Shown: piece by piece, positions 44,424 to 54,694 of the stretch
How the letters are laid out: every line of letters starts with the position of its first letter
Numbering within the stretch: position 1 is the stretch's first letter
Origin: Macrothele yani
Lineage: Eukaryota > Arthropoda > Arachnida > Araneae > Macrothelidae
Direction of reading: 5' to 3'
Assembly (NCBI GenBank): GCA_039090855.1
Contig: CM077005.1
Location: 77,062,607-77,126,606 of the forward strand
Length of the DNA stretch: 64,000 nucleotides
Translations under genes and position numbers: made by a program
The notes under the pieces: model-generated
What the model was told of the DNA's origin: nothing
Seen by the model: the letters and a program-made list of their open reading frames with translations, nothing else
The model's database searches: none

Positions 44424-44829
44424 CTATTTAAGGGAATAACAGGGGGGGGGTAGAGAGAAAGAGTTATACTTATGGCTGGTGGTGTACATTGCTGTCCTTG
44501 ACTTGTAAATTTCCTTCAGGGAGCTCCAGGCTTAGACAGGACTCACGGAGGCCTTTTCCTGAAGCTTTCTTGCTGTTATTTTATAACTGTCAATAATTGT
44601 TATCATTATTCAATAACCTGTAACAGCAGAAATAATAAAATGAAATGAAGTGAAAAATAATTAGGGTTGTGTTTTAGAAAATATTAAGTATTCCAAGTTA
44701 TAAAATGAAGCTATTTTAATCGATGTTCAAATTTTCATCCTTGGGAACGCATTAATTGTGAAGAAAATGTGTACAGAAGTTTTTCCATTGGAAGTATAGG
44801 AAGCAAAATTACTTGACGTCCACCTTAAA

Positions 44830-45565
44830 CAACTGAGATAGCTTTATCAACAAAACATATGCATAACAAATTCTCTTCGTCACCATGACAGCAGGTCCAG
44901 GGACCAAAACGTTCCGCTGTGGTTATCGTGAAGACAGACAAGCCGTTGGTTTCTTTCCTTTGCGTCTTTAAATAATGCTTAAAAATCAGAAAATGACTTT
45001 TTCTTATATTTTGTTTGGTCAAAACAGGACGATAGTTGTAAGTTTATGCTGTAAAAATTGCAATGCGTTATGATTTATAGTTTGCCATATATCCGTTTTT
45101 TTTAATGGATTCCATCGCGAAACAGAGAATTTTGTGAAATTTAGAAATTTAATTTCTCGTAAACTAAATCGAAATTCAAAAAAAAGGGTGACGAGGTGCA
45201 AAAATTCGGTCATGGCGCTACATGCCTACAAAGTTTCGTGGTTCTGTTGCTATTAGTGTGTCCGGAACGCGACCTGATAGCACTTTTTTGCTTACCTTAA
45301 CTTTGAAATACAATAGCTCTTGAAGTATCGCTAGAATCAAGAAACGGTTTATTTCAGCGTGTTTTCCAAACAATTCTCTACAAACGATGTAAATTTCATA
45401 TTTTTGTGTTCAATACGTTTTGCTCTGTGAGCAAGGAAAGCAAGAGTGTCGCGAAATTTCTAAAACAGCAGCATCAGCGGCGGCAGTTACTTTTTTTAGA
45501 ATAGAGAGACGCCTTACCGTAGATCTTCGTCCGGTGCAACGTGAAGCACGATATTTTATATCACT
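44830..45565. other. No gene seen
   Basis: AT-rich, with no recognised element up to the LINE tail at 45570. Confidence 0.35.
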
Positions 45566-45569
45566 TGTT

Positions 45570-45765
45570 TGAGATGAATGACGGATGTCAGTGAAGCTCC
45601 AGTTATGTATGAAAATCGCTGTAAATGGAGAAGTTTGAAACATCATCAGTAACTGAAATCTGGCACAAATATTTTAAACTTTAATGTGGAAGATGAGCTT
45701 TCTTTGAGGAACTAACCGCTGAATCTCAGAGAACAATTTAATGAAACGAGTGTATGTATTTAACC
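45570..45765 (+). repeat. LINE 3' tail fragment
   Basis: Matches 24440-24590: 'atg.atgtcagtgaagctccagtt', 'aatcgctgtaaatggagaagtttga', 'aactaac..ctgaatctcagagaaca..tta'. Only the last about 200 bp of the element is present. Confidence 0.65.
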
Positions 45766-46044
45766 ACATTTCAATCCCCGTGCTAGGCATGGAGGCAACA
45801 TGCACTGTTGCTGGCACTGTACCTTCCACAGTGACCACTTGTGCATACATGGGCATGCTGTCACTGGGTATGGTTTGGGCTAGACTAAGCGGTTCCTAAT
45901 ATCTAACGATTGAGCCTTCAAACGACGCTGTTGTAGGAACTCCATTTTACAGGACACAGCTACAAGCAAATGTGTGTTACGTAGACAGTCACATTTCACA
46001 TACTACGCCACTTTTCTATGTCCATTGTCATATGCACAGGAGCA

Positions 46045-46360
46045 AGAAATTATGGTCCAGTGAATACTCTGGGGCATTCACTGGACCGTAATCACATTTA
46101 CTGGATCACATTTAATCACATTTTCACGGACATCATTTACTGGATCACATTTCACTACTAATCACATTTCGCTACTAATCACATTTCACTGGATCGTAAT
46201 CACATTTAATCACATTTTCAAGGACATCACATTTCCTGGATCACATTTAATCACATTTTCACGGACATAACATTTATTGGATCACATTTCCTTACTAATC
46301 ACATTTCACTGGACCGTAATCATAAGCATCATTAATCATCACGGTCCAGTGAATGCGACT
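46045..46360. mobile_element. Foldback element with internal 'atcacattt' repeats
   Basis: Opens with a hairpin: ATTATGGTCCAGTGAAT (46052-46068) and its near-complement ATTCACTGGACCGTAAT (46078-46094). It closes with 'cacggtccagtgaatgcg' near 46340. Between them are many irregular copies of 'atcacatttcactggatc' and 'aatcacattttcacggaca'. No coding capacity. It could be a MITE with subterminal repeats. Confidence 0.6.
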
Positions 46361-46570
46361 GATCGAACACCTGCATAGGATCATTCCTTCCATAGTGGTT
46401 TTAATTACCATAAACACGCCTTTTGTGTTTTTCGGTTTCGAAAAAAAAAATGCGTATAAAATTTCAAAATTTTATGCATACAACTTTGTTGCCGTTGTAA
46501 CACTCTTTAGGTGTGCACTGCAGTGGTGTTATATCCTCAACAATGTTTTTTTACAATTTTGTTCCTGGGT

Positions 46571-46772
46571 TTAGCGACCACCATGAGCAAGTTGGAGTGG
46601 TCTAAACAGCCGCTTGTCCCTAATTTGAGCCACTATTTCCAGGGAGGAGTGAAAGCAGACGCCTTTGGACAAGCCCACCACCCATGACTCAGCCGAAATT
46701 TGAGCCCATGTCCAGTTCAGACAATGTCAGAAAAACCCACGCCTCTACCATTCGGCCACGCGGGCGGCTTCT
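46571..46772 (-). repeat. SINE family A, reverse orientation
   Basis: Plus strand reads 'agcgaccaccatgagcaa', 'gtccctaatttgagccacta', 'cccaccacccatgactcagc', 'cctctaccattcggccacgcgg', the full reverse layout including the tRNA-like head at the right end. Confidence 0.72.
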
Positions 46773-47249
46773 ATCTAATGTTGGAAACTGTAAAGGATTA
46801 AGAACTTGAACAGTGTAAATGAATGGATGTATTAAATATTATTATTATTATATTTCTTCCATTCATTTGGGTGTGCATTTATTTTTATTACTTGTAAAGT
46901 TAGGTTATTTAAATTAGCAAGAAGATGCCGCATTTTAATACTGAGGTTCCCATTATACACTACCTATACAATTTAAGCACGAAGCACAAAAATAATAAGC
47001 GGAACAGTCGATAATCATGCAAAATTTTCTCTGAGCTGCTGTGTTTTAACAAAGCGTGTAAATGAAAAATGACGATCGGAAATAGCCAATTACTTCATCA
47101 TGTGCCAAAGAAGACGTCTAAGAAATTTAGAACAATGGAAGGCTATTAGAAGATTAGAGGTCAGCCAATAGTCCAGGAGATAATTCATGTTTTTCTGTGA
47201 TTTTTGGGTTACCCATTTTGGGATCTCAATCTGCAACCAATTTCAGTCA
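46773..47249. other. No gene seen
   Basis: AT-rich, with a short (ATT)n run near 46839. Nothing else recognised. Confidence 0.35.
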
Positions 47250-47250
47250 C

Positions 47251-47455
47251 CGCCGTTTCCGAGTGGTCTTCTGGTCATTCGTCCGAGATGGGCCCGGGTT
47301 CCAATCCTGGATAAGGCATGCCGGGTGTGTTTTCTTATGACACTGGCCTAGTCCCTTCTCTCGAACCAGTGGTTTTAAATCAGGGATCGACAGATGCTTA
47401 TAGTCCTCTAAGGGATGCTCATCATGGTCTTTAAACCCCGAAACAAAAAGAAGAA
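47251..47455 (+). repeat. SINE family A
   Basis: Head 'cgccgtttccgagtggtctt', B box degenerate (GGGTTCCAATCC near 47296), body 'aaggcatgccgggtgtgtttt', 'agtcccttctctcgaaccagtgg', 'agggatcgacagatgcttatagtc', tail 'tggtctttaaaccccgaaacaaaaag'. Confidence 0.75.
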
Positions 47456-47644
47456 ACCAATTTCAAACAAGAGGAATCGTCATGCGGTGACCTGTACTGC
47501 GCCGACCAAGAAAAACAACCCAAGATGAATGCAGCACTGCATGTTTGGCTAGAAATAAGCAGCGGGCAACAACTCTCAACTCGGTTCGAACCTCTTCATA
47601 ATTACAAGATGCCAAGTATTTATTTCTACAGCAATCAGAAGGGA

Positions 47645-47771
47645 GATGGCCGGGTGGTCTGAACTGCTGGTCTCTGACCATTCGTCCGAGGAGAACCCGG
47701 GTTTGAGTTATCTGTTTTTCCGATGGAGATAGATCGTCCCCCTCCCTGAAATCAGTTGTCCTTAATTAGGG
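47645..47771 (+). repeat. SINE family A, truncated, abutting another
   Basis: Head 'gatggccgggtggtctgaactg', body up to 'ccttaattaggga', then the next SINE begins at once. The internal portion is shortened (no 'ggcatggg' motif). Confidence 0.65.
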
Positions 47772-47772
47772 A

Positions 47773-47990
47773 TAGCCGGTGGAGCAGTGGTCTAAGCGAT
47801 GGCTTCTGATCATTCGTTGCAAAGGGCCGGGTTAGAATCCCGGTCAGGCATTGATGTTGTGTTTGTCTTACGGCACTGGCTCTTTCCCTTCCCTGGAACC
47901 AGTGGCCCTAAATTAGGGACCGGCGACTGCTTATAGCCCATTGAGTTGCTCACAGTGGTCGTTAAACCTCAAATAAAAAAAAATAAGATT
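47773..47990 (+). repeat. SINE family A, best-preserved copy
   Basis: Head 'agccggtggagcagtggtctaagc', B box GGTTAGAATCC near 47829, body 'cactggctctttcccttccctggaaccagtgg' (whose ends pair), 'ctaaattagggaccggcgactgcttatagcccattgag', tail 'gtggtcgttaaacctcaaat' and an A-run. A useful reference for the family. Confidence 0.82.
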
Positions 47991-48584
47991 AGAGATCAGA
48001 GACTCCTCGCAAGCATTCGAGTTGTTCATCATGATTACTAAATCCTGTACAAATAAAAAGGAATTATGGATCTTGATGTGAAAAATTATCAAAATAATAA
48101 GAAAACGCAAAATATGGGGGTCACTGCTTATGTACAGCACAGCCTGGAAATGTAGGTGAAAATGGAGCAATGTATCTGCAACTAAATTATTGTCTCTCTA
48201 GTCAACAATGAATCCTGAGAAAACCTAAGGATTCAGTGCTTAGACCAGATACAAGACTCCAGTTGTGAACTATAAACAAGAAACCACAGATTTTACTTTA
48301 TTAGAGACTGAATGGTGCTTTTTAATTTAAAATTGAAAAAATGCCTTGTTAGAAAACCAGGAATGAAAAAATGTGCTTATTACTTCAGAAAAATTCAGCA
48401 ACGACACAATAAAGCAATGCATTTGTTTGCTATACCGTTTTTTACAGATCCCAGCACTAAAAATAGTTTTGCTGGATGTAGTGTTGTTACATGCTAACCA
48501 CGCCCACAGTCGCTCCAGATGGTGTCATGACCATGTCGACTGAACCTTGGAACGGTGGTGCAACGTTTGTTCACGATGTGTTGC

Positions 48585-48587
<3 letters not shown>

Positions 48588-48616
<29 letters not shown>
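48588..48616. repeat. (CT)n microsatellite
   Basis: A CT dinucleotide run of about 28 bases followed by CT-rich sequence to about 48645. Confidence 0.9.
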
Positions 48617-48618
<2 letters not shown>

Positions 48619-48799
48619 CACTCGTTCTTTCTCTCTCACTTACTCTGGAACCGAATAGTAAAGGTATATTATTCTGTAAGTAGCTGTAACGTTATTCGTC
48701 TCCTAAAATCATCCAACGAAGTGATTTTGTAGTGATCATATAGTGTAGGATTTCGGTGTAGTTCTTCCTTTTTTTTTTTTCGTTTGGATTTGAAAAGAG

Positions 48800-49075
48800 C
48801 AGTCTTTTATCCCTAATTTCATCCACTGGTTCCAAAGAGGGAGAAAATCAGCACTGTAGAACAAATACACCACCCATCATCAAATAGAAGTCATCGCTCT
48901 TTCCACGTTTATAACCGGCTGTAAAAAGTGATGACTTCTATTTGATGTTCCTGGTCCACGTCAACTATGTATTTATTACACCACCCATGCTCATCCAGGA
49001 CTATAACCTGGGTCCATCTCAGACGTTTAGCCAAATGCCCGCACCTCTGATCACTACGCCACAATAGGATTGGTC
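48800..49075 (-). repeat. Composite of SINE A and SINE B pieces
   Basis: Plus strand: 'ccctaatttcatccactggttcc' and 'acaccacccatc' (reversed family A), then a hairpin whose loop carries the family-B tail ('gctctttccacgtttata'). 'gttcctggtccacgtc' follows, then 'acaccacccatgc' and a reversed tRNA-like head with 'cctgggtcc'. At least two insertions are nested. Confidence 0.5.
48878..48947. repeat. Perfect 18-bp inverted repeat, 34-base loop
   Basis: CATCAAATAGAAGTCATC at 48878-48895 and its exact complement at 48930-48947. The loop contains part of the family-B SINE tail. Confidence 0.9.
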
Positions 49076-49164
49076 GGGATGAGATTCTGAATTCATACAT
49101 GAGACCGGTGCACAGCTAATGTCGTCAACGTATATGTCGAAGAACAAAGTGTGCACCTAATAGA

Positions 49165-49260
49165 GCGTGCTGCTCATTCTCTAGATCTTAATTTCATTGA
49201 ATATCCGCGGGACGCCCTATAAAAGAGTACTGCTGCCCTCCGGCCCCTTTCCTGAACCAA
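49165..49260 (+). pseudogene. Tiny Tc1-like transposase remnant
   Basis: Reads 'RAAHSLDLNFIEYPRDAL' near 49169, corresponding to the 'SPDLNPIEH.WD' third catalytic region of Tc1 transposases. Fewer than 35 codons remain. Confidence 0.45.
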
Positions 49261-50830
49261 TCACGGCTGTAATTCCTGATTAGCAATGAGTAAATATTGC
49301 TTTTCTACTCAATAGATCATCTTATTGAGGGTCTGACTCGTTTAATTTACAAAAAGTGTCATATTCAACCCTGACTATACGTTTTTCATGCCAACGAACA
49401 CCCTATTTTGGGGTGATACTTTGAAGCTCGTACTTTTTGGTTCACATGTACTGCTCCAAAGTTGTAAAGCACTATACCTTATACATCATTGTACCATGCC
49501 ATGAGGTTTTACATTAATCAGCTAATTGCTTTTTAAACCACGTCCATTTTCTTGATTCGGTTTATCTTTGGAAAATCAGTGTATTAACGTCTTCTTGGAA
49601 CTGAAGACCTGTCAAGACTTAAAGAAAGAGCTGTATCGCAGTTTATTTGTAAGTATGAGTGTTGAGCAACAATATCTAGAAAATTATTCACACTAAAATA
49701 ACAGAAAAATACTCAGGTTACGTTAAGGACCGTCTAAAGTAGACCTGAAAACTTTAGTTTGAAGCAAGCCTTAAAAACCAAAAGCGACAGATGAAATCAA
49801 ATTCAAAATGAAAAAATGCCAAATGTTCGATATTAAATGTACCTATAAGAGAGTAATTACGGCTGGGAAGACTTTCCGAAACTTAATTTATGGCATCCCA
49901 AGGGAATGCAATTATATAAGAATTCTATTACTACCGCAGCTGTCAAAACATGTTAGCCATGAGGGTAAAGACACGAGATCTTTCGCGGTTAATAGAAAAA
50001 AAATGCGTTTTCTGGAATATTGGATGTGTGATGTAGGTCATGCAAAGTAAAATTTGGCTTCCGTCCAGGAGGAAGACCGTGCTTAACTAGAGTGAATTCT
50101 TTTAGTGACTTGAAAGTCACGAAGCAGAACGCAAAGTCTGATGCTCGTCGAAAAGAGAAAGAGGAGAACAAAATCTGGGGTGGGGAGGTAGGAGATGCTT
50201 GAGGGTGGATTTACCAGTTGGACAGTGCATGTTGGTTGATGGTGTTAAAATGTATAGTTCAAAGCAAACGACAGATCATTTGTTGGTTGTTTGTGTCAGA
50301 AGTAAAAAGGAAAGAATTCCTGTTTGTCAAAATGATAATGAAAAACGGAACAGGGAAGGCGCTGCTTATACGTTTATATTCGAGCTTTACAAGAAGGCAG
50401 ACAATAGTTTTAAAGAGACGGTAAAATGATTTATATTTCACACTGAAGTTGTATCACTGTGAGATAAAACTTGTAGAAGCAAATGTTGACAACTTTCCAT
50501 GAAGCTACTTGTAGTGGTGGAACTTGGTACTACGAATAGACGGATATAATAGGTGTGAACTGTAGAAATTTATCAATTTATTAATATATCAAATATTTGA
50601 TTAACAGAAAAATTCCTGTTTTTGTCTTATAAACTACAGAAGTCATTTCTGTATGCTGTTAAGTTTCCGATCTCTTGAACAAATGTGTAAATTCCATTTC
50701 GATAAAACAATTGTAATTCAAATGAATTTGAAATGAAAATATATTTCCTTTATGTAGCCATTCAAAACGAGTAGTAAAACAAAGATGATAATGTACTGCA
50801 CTGAATTTTTAAAAAACGCGCTATGGAAAT
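49261..50830. other. No gene seen
   Basis: AT-rich. Open frames of 60-80 codons (49808-50050, 50199-50429) show no recognisable motif. Confidence 0.35.
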
Positions 50831-50838
50831 ATAAAGGT

Positions 50839-51001
50839 TGTGACGTGCCTGCACTAGCAGGGCTCACATGAGATAATGGCAGATAGCAGTGCGAGCACAC
50901 GCCAGTGTAGTAGAGTGGATAGCACTCGGAGCTCCGGAGCAGAGAGTTGTGGGTTCGAATCTCTCCCCTGGCATAAAAATGGAAAAATTTACTTCGTCAT
51001 A
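50839..51001 (+). mobile_element. Solo LTR of the TRIM family with a different tRNA
   Basis: 163 bp, flanked by AGGT (50835-50838 and 51002-51005). Starts TGTGACGTGCCTGC and ends TTCGTCATA, with the same leader ('cagatag' at its end) and tail ('aaaaatgg..aaatttacttcgt') as TRIM copy 2. The tRNA-like body, though, is a different sequence: A box TAGTAGAGTGG, B box GGTTCGAATCT, acceptor-like ends GCCAG..CTGGC pairing 6 of 7. It is the only family member in this window on the plus strand. Confidence 0.82.
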
Positions 51002-51510
51002 AGGTCCAATGAAAGATCGAATTCAGAATACCAGAGTTCTTACCAATGAAAATATCCATGCGACCTATTTTTTTAAATACATAAGTGTTCTTTTTTCAAA
51101 TATTTAGCACATTTGTTAGCGTAAGAATGCATGTAAGACAAGCAAGATGCTGCGGAGATTTCAGATGTAAGTAACGCATTTTACGAAACCCGGATGCAGC
51201 GATGAAGCTACCTGGAAGGAACATCGCTACATAGGTATTTAATCTGGTCGATGCTTATAACGCTTCGACACACACACACAAAAAATATTTAAAAATCCCA
51301 ACTTAACCACCAGTATCTGAGAGATCAGCGTCAATCACAAATGCTCGTTTGTGCGAAATAACGGGAAAACTGGAATTGGAAAACCATCTAAGACAGCGTT
51401 TAGATGGATAATCTAGATCATGTTCACGGCTTTCTAGTACAATTGGAGAATAAAGTTTCTCCAATCCATCTTCCAGATTGGTAAATTCAAATATACTGTT
51501 TAGCCATGTA

Positions 51511-51740
51511 ACGAAAAAAAAAAAAAAAAAAAAAGACTGGTAAGTGGCTGAGTAGTCTAGTCGCCGACTTCTGACAAACAGTCTGAGTGGAATCCAGTTC
51601 TAATCTCGGATGAAGCATGGGTGGTGTGCTTTTCCTACGGCATTAGCTTCAGATTTCCTGGAGCCATTAACCCCAAATCAAATTAGGGACAGGCAACTAT
51701 TAGTAGCCTTAGATGCTCATAGTAGTTGCCAAAAAAAGAA
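51511..51740 (+). repeat. A-run followed by SINE family A
   Basis: An A tract (51511-51534), then head 'tggtaagtggctgagtagtctag', body 'gatgaagcatgggtggtgtgctttt', 'aattagggacaggcaactattagtagcc' and tail 'gctcatagtagttgcc'. The A tract may be the tail of an element on its left. Confidence 0.65.
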
Positions 51741-52069
51741 AGCAAAAAACGGTAAACAACGTAGTGGGAAAAGTTGCGAACTTCAGTCATAAACCGCAAA
51801 AGTTGCGAACTTCAGCCATAAACCGCAAAAGTAGCTTCTACAAGTCCCATTGGAAAAACTGTTTCCTGCGTGTAGGTGATACTACGACAAAATCTACCCA
51901 TAAAATTTCAAACTTTTCTTACATTCTCCTGCTGTGTGGCATATATGTATACTTTAATTAAATACAATATCTTCTCCTTATAAAATTTGATTTTTTTCCC
52001 GGTGTGTAGCTGTAATCGTCATCATTATTTTCCTGTTCCATTTTATTTATTTACTATATTTAGGGACAG
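51741..52069. other. No gene; small tandem duplication
   Basis: 'aaagttgcgaacttcag.cataaaccgca' is duplicated in tandem at about 51770-51829. No coding region. Confidence 0.5.
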
Positions 52070-52075
52070 GCAACT

Positions 52076-52256
52076 ATGAGTAGTTACCTGTACTATTTAT
52101 ATTTATTTATTTAATTACTATTTATATTTATTTATTTAATTTAGTACCATTTATATTTATTTATTTAATTACTATTTATATTTATTTATTTAATTTAGTA
52201 CTATTTATATTTATTTATTTAATTTAGTACTATTTATATTTATTTATTTAATTTTC
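52076..52256. repeat. AT-rich minisatellite
   Basis: Repeats of 'tatttatatttatttatttaat(ttag)tac' with unit lengths of about 27-37 bp, five to six copies, partly of higher order (units with and without 'ttag'). Confidence 0.88.
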
Positions 52257-53105
52257 TTGGTGTCCTAACAAAATCCAGTGGGACCTCAGTTATACGCTTT
52301 TCCCTTCTACATGCAATTCTGAGCTAGTCCCGATATTTTTCAGTATTTTCTATTGGTTTTTGAATTCTGTTATACGTAATTCATTTATACGCTTTATGCA
52401 GTTTTCCTTTTTTTAGTATAATTTTGCGATTATACGTTTTATTTAGCATAATTTTTTCATTTTTGACTATCAAAAGTACACGGTCCTTTGATTCTTTTAC
52501 ACATAATCAGGTATTTCACAACATTGTAGGAATGGAGACAGCGTTTTTTTTTTTTTTTTTTTGCAGTCATAAAATAGATGATGCAACGAAAAGGGTACTA
52601 AATAACGGTCACATTTTTCTATTTTCTGTGAATTCAAGAAATCTGAAACAAGCAAAAAATGGTGAATATTCTACTCGACACTAATGTTAAATGAACTCGT
52701 AAACAATTTGCTTTGAAAAGAGCGGGGCTTATAAGTAAAGAAAGAATAATAGGGGTATTGAGTTTTGAACAAAATCGAATTCGGATTTACTACCAAGTAT
52801 TTCAAAGGCAAGTTTGTTTTGTTTTTTCATATACTGAAAATATGAAATCCTACAAAATTTCTTAACCTAGTATCTATAATGAAGCTATGAAAAGGAATTG
52901 ATACAAAATTCTAAATATAGATATAGGCAGTAAACAAGGTATTCATGCATGCATGTATGTATGTCTTATATTATAAATCAACGTAATCTAATATTGCAAG
53001 TACCCCCTCCCCTCTTTCCGTTTTGGAGGCATTCAAAATTTTACGATATATTGAATATTTTGAAATTTTATTTGCCTATTTTGAAGGCCATTCCCTAGAA
53101 AAACG
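52257..53105. other. No gene seen
   Basis: AT-rich, with a T-run near 52544-52561 and a short (ATGT)n run near 52947. Nothing coding. Confidence 0.35.
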
Positions 53106-53279
53106 TATTGGGTTGGAAAGAAAGTAATGTCTGATGACGAAGTACCCAAAGTCGTGCTGCGCAATCTCAGCGTACATTGGCCACTGAGATTGCGCAGCAC
53201 ACCGGCATGACATCAGCGGGTAGGTGGCTTAAGTCAGTGGCAATTAGCCGTCAGAAGGTGAAGGGTGCAAGCGCCAACC

Positions 53280-54394
53280 AATATGGAAGTGGACAAGGAG
53301 CACATCCCCCATTGCATGCTGCATGAGTTTCGTAGCGGATTAACACCCTCGTAAGTGCTGTAAAGAACACTACCAGTGTGTACCCCAATGCCATATCGCA
53401 TTGTAACCGATGTCGTTTTTCGAACGATTTCAAGAGGGAAATTTTGACCTGTTATGCCATCCCAAAGCCGGAAGACCCGCAAGTGTGGATATGGACATGC
53501 TGAAGACCTTAATGGAGACCGACAGTGGATATGGACATGTTGAAGACCTTAGTAAAGACCGACAGTTGATATGGACATGCTGAAGAGCTTAGTGGAGACC
53601 GACAGTGGATATGGACAGGCTGAAGACCTTAGTGGAGACGGACCCACGTGTGACCACGCGGAAGTTGGCCGAGCAGATGAGGACTACCCACACGAGCAGC
53701 ACCCGCGTGAACTTGTGAAGGTGCCCACGAGGAGAGTTTGGGTACCCATCAACTCACACTTGAACAGAAAGCAAATCGCATAAGTGCATGCGTTTCCATG
53801 CTTGCACGTCACCGAGTTAAACCGTTCTTGGACCGAATTGTGACAGGGGACGAGAAATGGGTCCTGTATGATAATGTCAGCTCCCGGAAACAGTGGTTGG
53901 ACCCAAACCAGACACCTATGTTGATTCCAAAGCCATTTTACACCCACGTGAGGTCCTGCTGCGTATTTTGTGAGCTGCTGCCGGATAACACCACTATCAC
54001 AGCCGATGTGTATTGCCTTTAGCTCGACGATCTTCACGCATCTCTCAGGCCGAAACGACCATCACTCCTGAACAACAAGGGCTTCCTCCTACAGTAGGAT
54101 GGAGCGAGACCTCACACAGCACGGATGACTTGTCACAAGTCCAGGGACCTGGGCTGGGAGCTGCTGACGCAACCAACCTATTCAATAGACATTGCCTCAA
54201 GCGACTACCACTTTTTCCTGCCATTGCAGCATTCCTTGGACGGACAGCAGTTCACCAACTCGTACGATGTCGAACGCTCACTTACTCACTTCTTTGTGTC
54301 CAAGCCCCCACAATTCTACAGGGATGGTATCCAACAGCTGTCCAGACGATGGGAGCAGATCATGGCAAACGATGGCGACTACATTTTGAACTGA
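53280..54394 (+). pseudogene. Mariner transposase, broken
   Basis: N-terminal pieces include 'HCMLHEFRSGLTPS' near 53310 and 'FERFQEGNFDLLCHPKAGRP'-like codons near 53416 in mixed frames. Then a four-fold 40-bp repeat, 'RVTTRKLAEQMR' near 53649, 'VTGDEKWVLYDNVSSRKQWL' near 53841 (first catalytic Asp), 'DGARPHTAR' near 54099 (second Asp) and 'YSIDIASSDYHFFLPLQHSL' near 54180. In the last, the acidic residue of the third site is still Asp, but Pro before it is Ile. The C-terminus 'PPQFYRDGIQQLSRRWEQIM' ends at 54394. Several frameshifts. Confidence 0.83.
53485..53644 (+). repeat. Four tandem 40-bp units inside mariner
   Basis: 'gtggatatggacatgctgaa' starts at 53485, 53525, 53565 (one mismatch) and 53605. 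Three extra units add 120 bp, a multiple of three, so the downstream frame is preserved although a single unit would shift it. Confidence 0.92.
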
Positions 54395-54694
54395 TTTGTA
54401 TTTGTATATACGGTAATTAGCACTTTTCTGGTGCCTTGCATTTGTAGACATTGCTACTTTTCCAATCCAAAATAACCGAAGTTCCACTGGATACGCATTT
54501 AGAATGAAGCCTTCGCCTCAAGAATGACTGGAATAAAATTTTAACGGATAACTGATGCAATAGCCAAGATTATCCTGAAGAATTATCCTCATTGTCTCCC
54601 AATGAAACGTGCATGCAGCGCGATATTTAGCTTGCCTTAGAGGGATAGAAAAAATTATTTTTCATTGAACATCTTTATCCCCACAACACGATTT

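Larger units (their letters stand above)
40747..44655 (+). mobile_element. 5'-truncated LINE (CR1/Jockey-like group)
   Basis: About 3.9 kb with an ORF1 and an ORF2 (endonuclease then RT), ending in an A-rich tail ('aataataaaatgaaatgaagtgaaaaa'). It starts inside ORF1, so it is 5'-truncated. The interrupted tandem unit continues directly on the other side, with about 2 bases lost and no clear target duplication. It is AT-rich like the host and only moderately decayed, with few frameshifts. Confidence 0.82.
40104..44828. mobile_element. TTAA-bounded long inverted-repeat element split by a LINE
   Basis: Begins TTAA GGTGGACGTTAAG at 40104 and ends in the reverse complement, CTTGACGTCCACC TTAA at 44828. 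The two ends form an inverted repeat of about 180 bp (40104-40285 against 44655-44828, roughly 85-90% alike by eye). The interior is a tandem array of a unit of about 180 bp: unit 1 from 40313, unit 2 from 40488, unit 3 from 40687. Unit 3 is cut by a LINE at about 40747 and resumes at about 44655. TTAA at both edges is the piggyBac-type target duplication, but the terminal bases are not the usual piggyBac CCCT or CCYT. No transposase of its own, so non-autonomous. Confidence 0.75.
53108..54472 (+). mobile_element. Mariner transposon with both ends
   Basis: A 1365-bp element between TA at 53106-53107 and 54473-54474. Inverted ends: left TTGGGTTGGAAAGAAAGTAA, right in reverse TTTGGATTGGAAAAGTAGCA. 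It encodes a mariner transposase on the plus strand. Additions not expected in a mariner are a 17-bp hairpin at 53154-53200 and a 40-bp tandem repeat at 53485-53644. Confidence 0.85.
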
